Below the pieces are notes generated by a model. It did not search any database and had not been told where the DNA came from. It worked only from the letters and a program-made list of their open reading frames with translations. DNA of 64,000 bases from Mucilaginibacter sp. KACC 22063 (lineage in GTDB: Bacteria > Bacteroidota > Bacteroidia > Sphingobacteriales > Sphingobacteriaceae), in assembly GCF_028736115.1 (NCBI RefSeq), contig NZ_CP117877.1, positions 1,612,001-1,676,000 of the forward strand. The letters are read 5' to 3'. The translations under genes were made by a program, and so were the position numbers. How positions within the stretch are numbered: the stretch's first letter is position 1; each line of letters opens with the position of its first letter. Positions 9,809 to 18,636 of the stretch are shown here, in pieces.

Positions 9809-10395
9809 AAGCAACCGCCAGCTTCAGAAATCATATAAGTCAATTTGTTGAATACACCGACGAAGAGTGGGCATTGTTTTGCAGCTATCTTGAATTTGGC
9901 CAGCTGAAAAAGAAAGATCACTTTACCGAAAATGGTAAGGTTTGTAATCATATCGCCTTCATCAGTAAAGGTTCATTACGGTACTACCATATGATGGATG
10001 GCGAAGACATTACAGGTTACTTCAGCTTTGAAAACGAATTTGCCAGTTCATACAAAAGCTTCCTGACCAGGCAGCCTGCTGTTAACTATGTACAGGCACT
10101 TGAAGATACCGAGTTGGTTTTAATTAGTCATCATAACTGGCAGACCATGCTGGGGCACCCGGTTCTGGCTTATAAAACTGAACGTTTCGGGCGATTGTTC
10201 GCCGAGTATTATCTCATCTGTTATGAGGAACGTGTAACCGCATTTATTACGCAATCGCCGGAAGAGCGCTATCTGAAACTACTTGAAACAGGCCGCGAGA
10301 TCTTACAACGTATCCCGCAGCATTACGTGGCCAACTTTTTAGGCATTACGCCGGTATCTCTGTCCCGTATCCGCAAGCGGATATTGCAGTCTTAA
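9796..10395 (+). CDS. Crp/Fnr-type cyclic-nucleotide-binding-domain regulator
   Basis: 199 aa. The N-terminal part has the jelly-roll cNMP-binding fold (KKDHFTENGKVCNHIAFISKGSLRYYH). The C-terminus carries a short helix-turn-helix-like stretch (VANFLGITPVSLSRIRKRIL). The binding pocket lacks a clear phosphate-binding GE..R..A cassette, so it probably does not bind cAMP. Proteins of this size are common in Sphingobacteriaceae beside oxidoreductase genes. Its start lies inside the end of the prenyltransferase gene, and a dehydratase-like gene follows after 80 nt. Target genes unknown. Confidence 0.85.
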   Translation: MDTLKATASFRNHISQFVEYTDEEWALFCSYLEFGQLKKKDHFTENGKVCNHIAFISKGSLRYYHMMDGEDITGYFSFENEFASSYKSFLTRQPAVNYVQALEDTELVLISHHNWQTMLGHPVLAYKTERFGRLFAEYYLICYEERVTAFITQSPEERYLKLLETGREILQRIPQHYVANFLGITPVSLSRIRKRILQS

Positions 10396-10445
10396 ATACC
10401 TCATTTTCTTATCTTAAGTTAACGTTTTCTTGTTCGGTATGCATG

Positions 10446-10453
10446 TACGTTTG
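10446..10453 (+). promoter_or_regulatory. putative -7 box of the epimerase-like gene
   Basis: TACGTTTG matches TAnnTTTG and lies 22 nt upstream of the ATG at 10476. It falls inside a possible longer frame starting at 10443, which supports the shorter start. Confidence 0.45.
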
Positions 10454-10475
10454 TATCATACAAAACAATAAAGCA

Positions 10476-11408
10476 ATGCATACCATATTAGGAGCCGGCG
10501 GGCCAGTAGCCAATGCGCTTACCCGTCAATTAATAAACAAGAATGAAAATATCCGCTTAGCAAGCCGTCGCCCATCTACGTTTAAAGGCGATAACATCAG
10601 CTGGCAAAAAACAGATCTGCTTAATTATAACGAAGTACTTAATGCCGTTAAAGGTTCGGAAGTATTTTACCTTACCGCGGGTTTAGTTTACGATAAAGAC
10701 GTATGGCGCCAGCAATGGCCGGTAATTATGCAGAACATGATTAATGCCGCAAAAGATACCGGCTCACGTTTCATCTTTTTCGATAATGTTTACATGTACG
10801 GCCTGGTAAATGGAGCCATGACAGAGAATACCCCTTACAAACCGGTAAGTGTAAAAGGGGAGATAAGGGCTAAGGTTGCTACTCAATTAATGGATGAAGT
10901 AGCAAAAGGTAATATTACTGCTACTATTTTACGAGGTGCCGATTTCTACGGTGCCGAAACGATGAACAGCTTTTTAGATAGCATGGTACTTTCAAAGTAT
11001 GCAAAAGGAGAAAAGGCGCAGTGGATGGGCAACCCAAAGTGCCTGCATAACTTTAGTTACTTGCCCGATTGCGGTACAGCTATGCGCCTGCTTGGCGAAA
11101 CGCCCGAAGCTGATAACCAGATATGGCATGTACCTACCGCAAAACCAATAACAGGAACCCAATTTTTAGAACTTGCTGCCAGTATTTATGGTGTCGCACC
11201 CAAATACATGCGTATCAACAAACTGATGCTGCAAACTATTGGCTTATTCAATAAACTTATTCGCGGTACAGTAGAAATGTATTATCAAACTGACCACGAT
11301 TATATTTTTGATTCAACCAAGTTTGAGAACTATTTCAAGGTTAAGCCAACCAGTTATCGGGATGGGTTTATGGAACTTTCTAAAACCTTACATCAACCAA
11401 AGGCTTAA
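10476..11408 (+). CDS. NAD(P)-binding epimerase/dehydratase-family protein
   Basis: 310 aa from the ATG at 10476 (MHTILGAGGPVANAL), which puts the Rossmann glycine motif GAGGPVA at the very N-terminus as is usual for atypical/extended SDRs. A further ATG 33 nt upstream would add a non-conserved tail over the -7 box. The YMYG stretch (in FDNVYMYGLV) is a plausible Tyr site, but a classical YxxxK is not obvious. The substrate is unknown. The gene follows the Crp-like regulator on the same strand, so the regulator may control it (inference). Confidence 0.82.
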   Translation: MHTILGAGGPVANALTRQLINKNENIRLASRRPSTFKGDNISWQKTDLLNYNEVLNAVKGSEVFYLTAGLVYDKDVWRQQWPVIMQNMINAAKDTGSRFIFFDNVYMYGLVNGAMTENTPYKPVSVKGEIRAKVATQLMDEVAKGNITATILRGADFYGAETMNSFLDSMVLSKYAKGEKAQWMGNPKCLHNFSYLPDCGTAMRLLGETPEADNQIWHVPTAKPITGTQFLELAASIYGVAPKYMRINKLMLQTIGLFNKLIRGTVEMYYQTDHDYIFDSTKFENYFKVKPTSYRDGFMELSKTLHQPKA

Positions 11409-11448
11409 ATATAAAGGATCATGTAATACTCATAATGTAGCTGTTGGA

Positions 11449-11493
11449 TTTGCACATTAAATAATCATCTGCATATTTGCACATCTACACATT
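11449..11493 (+). repeat. degenerate TTTGCACAT repeats in the gap before the M3 peptidase
   Basis: TTTGCACAT occurs at 11449-11457 and 11476-11484, followed by CTACACATT. Low-complexity runs of this kind occur between genes in Sphingobacteriaceae. Function unknown. Confidence 0.4.
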
Positions 11494-11499
11494 ATAACC

Positions 11500-13200
11500 A
11501 TGATTCATAAAAAAGCAAAACATTATATACCCGAAAATCTGGAAATCAAGTGGGAAAACCTTGAGCCTCTTTTTCAGGAACTGCGCGAGCGCCAGATCAA
11601 CTCGGTTGAGGATTTAGAGCAATGGCTGCGCGACCGTAGCGAGATAGAAGCAGCACTGGAAGAAGATTTTGCATGGCGTTATATTAAAATGACCTGCGAC
11701 ACTGCTAACGAAGACCTGCTGAAAGATTTTCAATATTTTGCCACTGAGATTGAGCCGAAGATTGCACCTTACAGCAATGAGCTGAATAAAAAACTGGTAG
11801 AAAGCGAGTTTGTAGACCAGCTAAACGAGGAGAAGTATTTTGTATACCTGCGAAGCGTTAAAAAATCGCTGGAACTGTTCAGGGAGGAGAATATTCCGCT
11901 GCAAACCGAGATACAGGTGGAGCAGCAGAAATACCAGTCGATCACTGGTAGCATGTCGGTGGAAATTGATGGTAAAGAATTTACGCTTGAGCAGGCAGCC
12001 GCCATCTTAAAAAATATCGACCGCAGCAAACGTCAGGAAGCTTGGGAGAAAATTACCGGCCGCCGTTTGCAAAGTAAAGATGAACTGGACAGCCTGTTTG
12101 ATCATCTGCGTAGCCTGCGCCACAAGGTAGCCTTAAACGCAGGTTTCGAAAATTTCCGTGATTATATGTTCCAGGCATTAGGCCGGTTCGATTATACACC
12201 GCAGGATTGTTATGCTTTTCATGAAGCTATTGAGCGCGAGGTGGTGCCCGTTTTGCGTGAGCAGGCAGAAAAACGTAAAGAGGCTTTAGCGTTAGATAGC
12301 CTTAAGCCCTGGGACATGGATGTGGACATTACCGGTCAGGCGCCTTTAAAACCGTTTCAGGATGGAAATGAGTTGATCGAGAAATCGATCCAGTGCTTTA
12401 GCAACATCAGCCGTTACCTGGGCGAACGCTTGGAGATCATGAAAGAAAACGGTCTTTTCGATGTAGAAAGCCGTAAGGGCAAAGCACCGGGCGGTTACAA
12501 CTATCCCTTAGCCGAAACAGGTGCGCCATTTATTTTTATGAACTCGGCTAATACCTTCCGCGACCTTACCACTATGGTGCATGAGGGTGGCCACGCTGTA
12601 CATACTTTCCTTACTGCCGATCTGGAACTGAACGACTTTAAACATTGCCCTTCTGAGGTTGCCGAGCTGGCTTCTATGTCGATGGAGCTGATCTCGATGG
12701 ATAAATGGGATGTATATTTCAGCAATCCTGAAGAGTTAAAACGAGCCAAGCGCGACCAGTTGGTTGATGTGCTGAAAACCTTGCCGTGGGTTGCCGTGGT
12801 AGACCAGTTTCAGCACTGGATATACACCAATCCAGACCATACTGATGCACAACGCCGTGAAGCATGGGTACAGATATTCGAGCGTTTTGGTGCCAGCTTT
12901 GCCGATTGGAACGGTTTACAAGAAGCACAGGCCAACTTATGGCAAAAGCAGCTGCACATCTTTGAAGTTCCGTTTTACTATATCGAATATGGTATGGCAC
13001 AATTAGGTGCTATTGCCGTATGGAAAAACTATAAAGAAAATCCTGAAAAAGGTTTGCAGCAATACCTGGATGCGCTGAAATTAGGTTATACTAAAACCAT
13101 ACGTGAGATCTATGAAACAGCGGGTATCAAGTTTGATTTTAGTGCAGATTACGTGCGTGATCTGGTTGCTTTTGTAAAAGCAGAACTGGAAAGTTTGTAA
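11500..13200 (+). CDS. M3-family oligoendopeptidase (PepF-like)
   Basis: 566 aa zinc metallopeptidase without a signal peptide, so cytoplasmic. The zinc motif is HEGGH at residues 361-365 (H361, E362, H365), and the likely third ligand is E389 in SEVAELASMSME. Downstream GASFADWNG and YYIEYGMAQLGA match the C-terminal part of the oligoendopeptidase F/M3 fold. The family degrades short peptides of about 6-18 residues. The gene stands alone, with 91 nt of repeat-like sequence upstream and no clear terminator. Confidence 0.92.
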   Translation: MIHKKAKHYIPENLEIKWENLEPLFQELRERQINSVEDLEQWLRDRSEIEAALEEDFAWRYIKMTCDTANEDLLKDFQYFATEIEPKIAPYSNELNKKLVESEFVDQLNEEKYFVYLRSVKKSLELFREENIPLQTEIQVEQQKYQSITGSMSVEIDGKEFTLEQAAAILKNIDRSKRQEAWEKITGRRLQSKDELDSLFDHLRSLRHKVALNAGFENFRDYMFQALGRFDYTPQDCYAFHEAIEREVVPVLREQAEKRKEALALDSLKPWDMDVDITGQAPLKPFQDGNELIEKSIQCFSNISRYLGERLEIMKENGLFDVESRKGKAPGGYNYPLAETGAPFIFMNSANTFRDLTTMVHEGGHAVHTFLTADLELNDFKHCPSEVAELASMSMELISMDKWDVYFSNPEELKRAKRDQLVDVLKTLPWVAVVDQFQHWIYTNPDHTDAQRREAWVQIFERFGASFADWNGLQEAQANLWQKQLHIFEVPFYYIEYGMAQLGAIAVWKNYKENPEKGLQQYLDALKLGYTKTIREIYETAGIKFDFSADYVRDLVAFVKAELESL

Positions 13201-13249
13201 TCGTTTACACATACTCTTTAAAACCTATTGGTGTTTTTGTAGTTATTTA

Positions 13250-13912
13250 ATGATTATGAAAAAGACACTAATAGGTTTTATTATAACCATAGCAACAGCA
13301 TTTACGGCACAGGCACAGGACTTGAAGCCGGTAAAGATCGATAGCCTTGTCACGGTTGGGCTGCCGCAGGAATTTCAGAAAAAAGATACGCTTGGCCAAA
13401 GCATTTATACCGGTAACGGTAGCTTTGGTTACATGATTGTGATTAAGGCGCCAAACCCGGTTAACCAAACCCTTAAAAAGGAAAAAGACCTTAATAAAGT
13501 ATTTAAAGAATACATCAACAAGGTACAAGCCGATGCAGGTTACGGTAGTACGATACTAAACAGTAAAGACACTATAGTTAACAATATCGAAGTAAGAGAT
13601 TTTACCTTGCGTACCGATAATGATCAAGGTATACAGCTACGTAAATTCAGGATATTGTATACCAAACCTGCTACTTACACCTTTCAGGTTACTTACCCTG
13701 AGCAGCGCCAGGAATTAGCGGCGAAAGAGGTTAAACAATATTTTGATTCTATTAAACTGGCCCCGGGATTTGACGGTACCGACCAATATACCATGTACGG
13801 TAAATTTACCGGTATGCACAAAGCCCTTAAAATGGCTATAGGTGCGGGCATACTGGTAGTTATTATTATCGTAATAATTGTAATACGCAAACGCAGGAAA
13901 CCGGCTTATTAA
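13250..13912 (+). CDS. secreted protein of unknown function with C-terminal membrane anchor
   Basis: 220 aa; start at ATG 13250 or 13256 (MKKT). Residues about 1-22 form a Sec signal ending in AQAQ. The middle 160 residues are a globular extracytoplasmic domain I do not recognise. Residues about 190-212 form one transmembrane helix rich in Ile/Val (AGILVVIIIVIIVI), followed by a basic tail RKRRK. The topology is that of a type I anchored periplasmic protein. The 3' end overlaps the convergent PAP2 gene by 4 nt. Confidence 0.75.
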   Translation: MIMKKTLIGFIITIATAFTAQAQDLKPVKIDSLVTVGLPQEFQKKDTLGQSIYTGNGSFGYMIVIKAPNPVNQTLKKEKDLNKVFKEYINKVQADAGYGSTILNSKDTIVNNIEVRDFTLRTDNDQGIQLRKFRILYTKPATYTFQVTYPEQRQELAAKEVKQYFDSIKLAPGFDGTDQYTMYGKFTGMHKALKMAIGAGILVVIIIVIIVIRKRRKPAY

Positions 13913-14568
13913 ACCTGTTTCAGCAGACCGCGTTTCCACTTATTCTGATGTAAAAATGGCTTGCCATCAATGATGGTGAGCCATATTACTGTTGCAACAG
14001 TTCCAATGATGCTTCCGGCTACTACATCCTCGAAAAAATGCTCGCTTAAATACATGCGCGAATAACCTACCGCCAGTGCCAATAACAGATAAATAAATCC
14101 CCACCTTTTCTGCCGAGCGGTATAAGCTAAAACTACTGCAACTGTAAATGCTTGAACGGTATGCCCCGACGGAAAGCTGTTGGTCATTAGCATTTTAACG
14201 CCCGGCACAAAGTAGATGTGCGATAAGTTATGCTCAAAGTACAATGATGGGCGAGGGGCTTTTACTATGCGCTTTACTACCTGTACCAATATGGTGGTTA
14301 TACCAAAGCTGGTCACTAACAAAAATGCGGTACGATAGCTGTAAAGCAGGAGGATAATGGTCAGCACAATCATGATAAAGCCACTGCCCAGATCGGTGGC
14401 GTATATAAAAAGCTGGTTAGCCAGGTCGTTATGGTATGAATTGATGCTGTAATAAATTTGCTCGCGCGTGAAAAGCAGTTTGATAATCAAACAGCTGCTC
14501 AGGATAAGAAGATATGGAATAAAAAAGAGCCTTAAACGGTAAAGCACATCGGTTATACGCAAATTCAT
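13909..14568 (-). CDS. PAP2-family membrane phosphatase
   Basis: 219 aa, about six membrane helices. All three acid-phosphatase motifs are intact: KRIVKAPRP, SFPSGHT and SRMYLSEHFFEDV. Members dephosphorylate lipid pyrophosphates or phosphatidate at the periplasmic face of the inner membrane, for example undecaprenyl pyrophosphate, lipid A or phosphatidylglycerol phosphate. The sequence does not fix the substrate. Recycling of the undecaprenyl carrier would fit uppS in the same window (inference). Divergent from the APC permease gene. Confidence 0.9.
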   Translation of the reverse strand: MNLRITDVLYRLRLFFIPYLLILSSCLIIKLLFTREQIYYSINSYHNDLANQLFIYATDLGSGFIMIVLTIILLLYSYRTAFLLVTSFGITTILVQVVKRIVKAPRPSLYFEHNLSHIYFVPGVKMLMTNSFPSGHTVQAFTVAVVLAYTARQKRWGFIYLLLALAVGYSRMYLSEHFFEDVVAGSIIGTVATVIWLTIIDGKPFLHQNKWKRGLLKQV

Positions 14569-14614
14569 GGCGCAATTTAATACAAATGCAGGCTTATAGG
14601 TCAGAAAAAATGGT

Positions 14615-14622
14615 TATGTTTG
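14615..14622 (+). promoter_or_regulatory. putative -7 box of the APC permease gene
   Basis: TATGTTTG matches TAnnTTTG and lies 26 nt upstream of the ATG at 14649. Confidence 0.45.
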
Positions 14623-14648
14623 ACATTGCTTTAACGATTTTAAACTGA

Positions 14649-16352
14649 ATGTCGAAAAACATATTTCGTAAAAAATCTCTCGACACTATCCTTAATGATG
14701 TAGCAAATGGCTACTCTGATGGCGAACACGGCTCAGGTGATTCAACGCTTAGCAAAGTTCTTAATGTAAAAGACCTTACCCTTATGGGTATAGCAGCTGT
14801 TGTAGGCGCAGGTATTTTTTCAACTATTGGCGAAGCCTCATTTAATGGTGGCCCTGGTGTTACCATACTTTTTGTGCTAACGGCCATTACCTGCGGGTTT
14901 TCGGCCATGTGTTATGCGGAGTTTGCATCGCGCATACCTGTTGCGGGCAGTGCCTACACTTATGCTTACGCTTCTTTTGGGGAACTGATTGCCTGGATCA
15001 TTGGTTGGGACCTATTGATGGAGTACGCCATTGGTAACATTGCTGTCGCCATATCCTGGAGCGAATACTTTGTAAATTTATTAGAAGGCTTTCATATCCA
15101 CATGCCTAAGTATCTAACTATGGATTACTTAACGGCATCGCGTGCGTATGATACCGTACAGTCGCTTACTGCCAAAGGCCAGCTTACTGATATTACAGAA
15201 AAGCTGAGGTCAGAAGCTGCGGCATGGGCAACTGCGCCCGCCATTGGCCATTTAAAACTGATTGCTAATATACCGGCTTTGGCCATCGTCATACTAATTA
15301 CTTACCTGGTTTACGTAGGTATCCGCGAAACCAAGAAAGTGACCAACGCCATGGTATTACTTAAAATAGGGGTGGTAATAGCGGTTATTGTTTTAGGGTT
15401 CTTTTACGTAACGCCTGCCAACTGGCATCCATTTTTACCTAACGGTTTTGGCGGGGTAATGAAAGGCGTTTCGGGTGTGTTTTTTGCCTACATCGGCTTC
15501 GATGCAATCTCTACCACTGCCGAAGAATGCCAGAACGCGCAACGCGATTTGCCACGTGGCATGATATACTCGCTTATTATTTGTACTGTATTATATATAC
15601 TTATTGCACTGGTATTAACCGGTATGGTAAGTTATAAAGACCTGCAAGTTGGCGACCCACTGGCTTTTGTTTTTGCAAAGGTTGGGTTAAAAAAGATAAG
15701 CTACGTTATCTCCATCAGTGCGGTGATAGCAACCGCAAGCGTATTGCTGATCTTCCAGTTAGGGCAACCACGTATATGGATGAGCATGAGCCGCGATGGA
15801 TTATTGCCGAAAGCTTTTTCGCGCATCCACCCAAAGTTTAAAACCCCTTATTTTGCTACAATAGTTACCGGCTTTGTAGTGGCTGTTCCTGCTTTGTTCA
15901 TGAATTTAACAGAGGTAACTGATTTAACCAGTATCGGCACTTTGTTTGCCTTCGTTTTAGTTTGCGGCGGCGTTTTATTGCTACCCAAAGAACAAACGGT
16001 GCGTGGCAAATTTCAGATACCCTACATTAATGCGCAATGGATTGCACCCGTAATATTTGTTATCGGCGTGGTGGTTTTCTGGAAACAACTAACCGGCTTA
16101 TTCAGTGGTGAAAATGCGCACGAGCGATTCCCGTATGTTCTGTTTGTAATTCTGTCTGCGGCTTTAACAGTACTGGCCTTTGTTAAAAAGCTTTCTCTTA
16201 TCCCGGTATTAGGATTATTAAGTTGCTTTTACCTGATGACAGAATTAGGCTATACTAACTGGCTACGTTTTCTGATATGGCTGGTCATTGGCTTAGTCAT
16301 TTACTTTACCTACGGTTACAGGCATAGCAGGTTGGGGAAGGCAAGCCAATAG
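14649..16352 (+). CDS. APC-superfamily amino acid permease (cationic amino acid transporter type)
   Basis: 567 aa, 12-14 membrane helices. Helix 1 carries the unwound substrate-binding motif (LMGIAAVVGAGIFSTIGEA). The segment GVFFAYIGFDAISTTAEECQNAQRDLP is the signature of the CAT/YfnA branch. An insert of about 60 residues after helix 3 (around residues 150-200) is typical of Bacteroidota members. It would import amino acids by proton symport across the inner membrane; substrate preference is inference. Single gene with its own -7 box. Confidence 0.9.
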   Translation: MSKNIFRKKSLDTILNDVANGYSDGEHGSGDSTLSKVLNVKDLTLMGIAAVVGAGIFSTIGEASFNGGPGVTILFVLTAITCGFSAMCYAEFASRIPVAGSAYTYAYASFGELIAWIIGWDLLMEYAIGNIAVAISWSEYFVNLLEGFHIHMPKYLTMDYLTASRAYDTVQSLTAKGQLTDITEKLRSEAAAWATAPAIGHLKLIANIPALAIVILITYLVYVGIRETKKVTNAMVLLKIGVVIAVIVLGFFYVTPANWHPFLPNGFGGVMKGVSGVFFAYIGFDAISTTAEECQNAQRDLPRGMIYSLIICTVLYILIALVLTGMVSYKDLQVGDPLAFVFAKVGLKKISYVISISAVIATASVLLIFQLGQPRIWMSMSRDGLLPKAFSRIHPKFKTPYFATIVTGFVVAVPALFMNLTEVTDLTSIGTLFAFVLVCGGVLLLPKEQTVRGKFQIPYINAQWIAPVIFVIGVVVFWKQLTGLFSGENAHERFPYVLFVILSAALTVLAFVKKLSLIPVLGLLSCFYLMTELGYTNWLRFLIWLVIGLVIYFTYGYRHSRLGKASQ

Positions 16353-16415
16353 TCACTGGGCAACGGTCACTAATTCAGGAATCATTAAGCATAATTCATT
16401 TAAATTGTCTCAAAA

Positions 16416-16944
16416 TTAATTGAGCATTACTTTGCCGCGATAATCTTTAAATTGCGAGTATATCTTATTGCCTAAAAGGCTCCAGTTCATCAATCCTTCA
16501 ACGTGGTATTCATACTCACCAGGTTTGTCTGTAGCATTTATCTCAGCGGACAAAGGCTGCCAGTTATCCTCCCGCAGCTCCTGAAAGGGAAGAAAAAGCA
16601 TTTACGGGAACTTTTTTGTCAGATCCTTTTAATTTAGCGTAAGCAATATTTAGATTGATGGTCGAGATCGGTGTCTTTTCAAGTTTCGGCGTTATATTTT
16701 TAACCGTGCCATTGTCTATTACGCTGTCAGGAAGGAAAGTAAAAAAGTCGGTCTGCCGCTTTTTATTAGAGTTAGATAAATTGCTTTCGTTAGTGTGGTT
16801 AATATAAGAGCATGAACCAAATACAAACAGTATCGCTGCAAAAACACCTAATTGTTGCCGCAGATAACCAGCCGCTTTAAAGCATACAAACATAAATGCT
16901 AAGAATAAGGCAAGATTTAAAACAGTCCAGAGTAAATATATCAT
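16416..16944 (-). pseudogene. small membrane protein gene split by a one-base frameshift
   Basis: Two minus-strand frames overlap. The first (16944-16564, 126 aa) starts MIYLLWTVLNLALFLAFMF, has two hydrophobic segments (the second ending in a lipobox-like FGSCS) and a polar part. The second (16601-16416) reads FQELREDNWQPLSAEI and ends KVMLN. Removing one base in the T5 run at 16593-16597 joins them as VPVNAFLPFQEL, one protein of about 175 aa. The second frame also has no natural upstream region. This suggests an inserted T, either a true mutation or a homopolymer error. I do not recognise the family. Two independent small ORFs is the less likely reading. Confidence 0.65.
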
Positions 16945-17056
16945 GATAAATAAATAGGTAACTAAATGTAGTTATAAAATTCAAAAGCATAAAATTAAAC
17001 ACACTTTACCACTAATTTCAACGCTGCACATTTTCAAATTGGCATATTAAAATACC

Positions 17057-17064
17057 TATCTTTG
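17057..17064 (+). promoter_or_regulatory. -7 box of ubiE
   Basis: TATCTTTG lies 8 nt upstream of the ubiE ATG at 17073, implying a very short or absent 5' leader. Confidence 0.52.
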
Positions 17065-17072
17065 CAATAGAA

Positions 17073-17804
17073 ATGAGCAAAACCGTAACTCCTTATAACA
17101 GTCAGCAAACCAGTAAAAAAGAACAGGTGGCTGATATGTTCAATAATATTTCGCACACTTACGATTTCCTTAACCATTTTATGTCGTTAGGAATCGATAT
17201 CATTTGGCGAAAAAAGGCGATCAACGAATTAAAGAAAGATAAACCAGCACATATACTTGACGTAGCAACAGGTACCGGCGATTTTGCGTTTGAGGCGTTA
17301 AAGATGCTGCAGCCGCAGAAGATAACCGGTGTTGATATATCAGAGGGGATGCTGGGCGTTGCCCGCCAGAAAATAGAGAAGCGCGGTTTGAGTGACCGTT
17401 TTTCTGTCCGCACAGGCGATTCCGAGAACCTGCCTTTTGATGATAATACTTTTGATGCAGTTACAGTAGCTTACGGAGTGAGGAATTTTGAAAACCTGGA
17501 AGCGGGGCTGGCCGATATGTTGCGGGTAATAAAGCCAGGCGCCAAAGCCGTTATACTTGAGTTTTCAAAACCCAAACGTTTTCCGGTAAAGCAGCTATAC
17601 AATTTCTATTTTCATTATATAACACCAGGCATCGGGAAACTTTTTTCAAAAGATTCGAGGGCATATTCTTACCTGCCCGAGTCTGTGGCGGCCTTTCCTG
17701 ATGGTAAAAATTTCACATCGCTGATGGATAAGGTGGGTTATAAAAATGCCAAAAGCCGCTCGTTAATGTTCGGAATCTGTTCAATATATACCGGCGTTAA
17801 ATGA
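17073..17804 (+). CDS. ubiE: demethylmenaquinone methyltransferase
   Basis: 243 aa class I SAM methyltransferase. Motif I is LDVATGTGDFAFEAL, followed by GVDISEGML, NLPFDDNTFDAVTVAYGVRNFE and the family signature FSKPKRFPVKQLYNFYFHYITPGIG. It makes menaquinone from demethylmenaquinone (the MenG role; UbiE in ubiquinone producers). Quinol is the electron acceptor of the complex I encoded at 29.4-39.2 kb. The stop codon overlaps the ATG of the next gene by 4 nt (ATGA), indicating translational coupling with porT. Confidence 0.95.
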   Translation: MSKTVTPYNSQQTSKKEQVADMFNNISHTYDFLNHFMSLGIDIIWRKKAINELKKDKPAHILDVATGTGDFAFEALKMLQPQKITGVDISEGMLGVARQKIEKRGLSDRFSVRTGDSENLPFDDNTFDAVTVAYGVRNFENLEAGLADMLRVIKPGAKAVILEFSKPKRFPVKQLYNFYFHYITPGIGKLFSKDSRAYSYLPESVAAFPDGKNFTSLMDKVGYKNAKSRSLMFGICSIYTGVK

Positions 17805-18541
17805 TCAATAAGCGGTACATTTTAATTTTATTCTTTATAATTACTTGTACCGGCAAGTTGTTTGCGCAATACGTGCCGTCATGGGGTGGAGGCGCAGATC
17901 AGCAAGACTTTAGCTTTGGATTTACTTTTCAGTTTGTAAACGCAGATTTTAAAATTGTTAAAGACCAAAATTGGCGCAGGCCTTTTCGTGATACTGAATA
18001 CCCTTATCACAATGTGACAGACTCGCTCAACTCGATGTCTTCCAAAAGTACGCCCGGGTTCGCCATTGGTTTCGTTTCCAGGTATAGTTTAAATGATCAT
18101 ATAGAAATTCGTTCTACCCCCTTACTATCTTTTACCGATAAAAGGATAAACTACGAATATCAAACTGACAAGTATAGCCAGGAGAAGCAGGTGCAGAATA
18201 CATCAGTTGATATTCCGTTGTCGCTAAAACTAAAATCAGACCGTATTGCCGATTTTCGTTTATATTTAATAGGCGGCATAAAATATACCTTTAATATTAA
18301 CAAGAAACCTAACCAAGCAGATATCGGTTATTTAGACAAGAAACTTCAGTTGGTGAGGAATTATGCTTCCTATGAAGCGGGGATAGGCTGCGATATTTAT
18401 TTCGAGTACTTTAAACTATCACCAGAGCTTAAACTGGCAAACTCATTCGGGGATGTGCTGCTTCACGAAAACCATCCCTTCGCTGTGCCTATCAGTAAAC
18501 TGTTTCTCCACACCATTATGTTCAGCCTTACTTTCGAATAA
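17801..18541 (+). CDS. porT: PorT-like outer-membrane barrel protein (type IX secretion)
   Basis: 246 aa. A signal peptide (about residues 1-22, ending LFAQ) is followed by a predicted eight-stranded barrel: GFTFQFVNADFKI, GFAIGFVSRYSL, IRSTPLLSFTD, SVDIPLSLKLKS, LIGGIKYTFNI, SYEAGIGCDIYFEYF and a final LFLHTIMFSLTFE. Length and composition fit PorT/SprT of the type IX secretion and gliding machinery, and porT is known next to ubiE in other Bacteroidota. The 4-nt overlap with ubiE supports the call. A generic PorT-family barrel without secretion function remains possible. Confidence 0.78.
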   Translation: MINKRYILILFFIITCTGKLFAQYVPSWGGGADQQDFSFGFTFQFVNADFKIVKDQNWRRPFRDTEYPYHNVTDSLNSMSSKSTPGFAIGFVSRYSLNDHIEIRSTPLLSFTDKRINYEYQTDKYSQEKQVQNTSVDIPLSLKLKSDRIADFRLYLIGGIKYTFNINKKPNQADIGYLDKKLQLVRNYASYEAGIGCDIYFEYFKLSPELKLANSFGDVLLHENHPFAVPISKLFLHTIMFSLTFE

Positions 18542-18636
18542 ATATTATTTCCAAAGTTAGATTAACGTAATAACATCGGCAGTATTCAAACTTTCTATCT
18601 AAAAAAACATAATTTCGCTGCGTTAGTTACTCACGT

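Noticed and set aside
10443..10475. Extended ATG start for the epimerase-like gene
   Set aside because: A -7 box lies inside it, and the Rossmann motif is normally at the very N-terminus.
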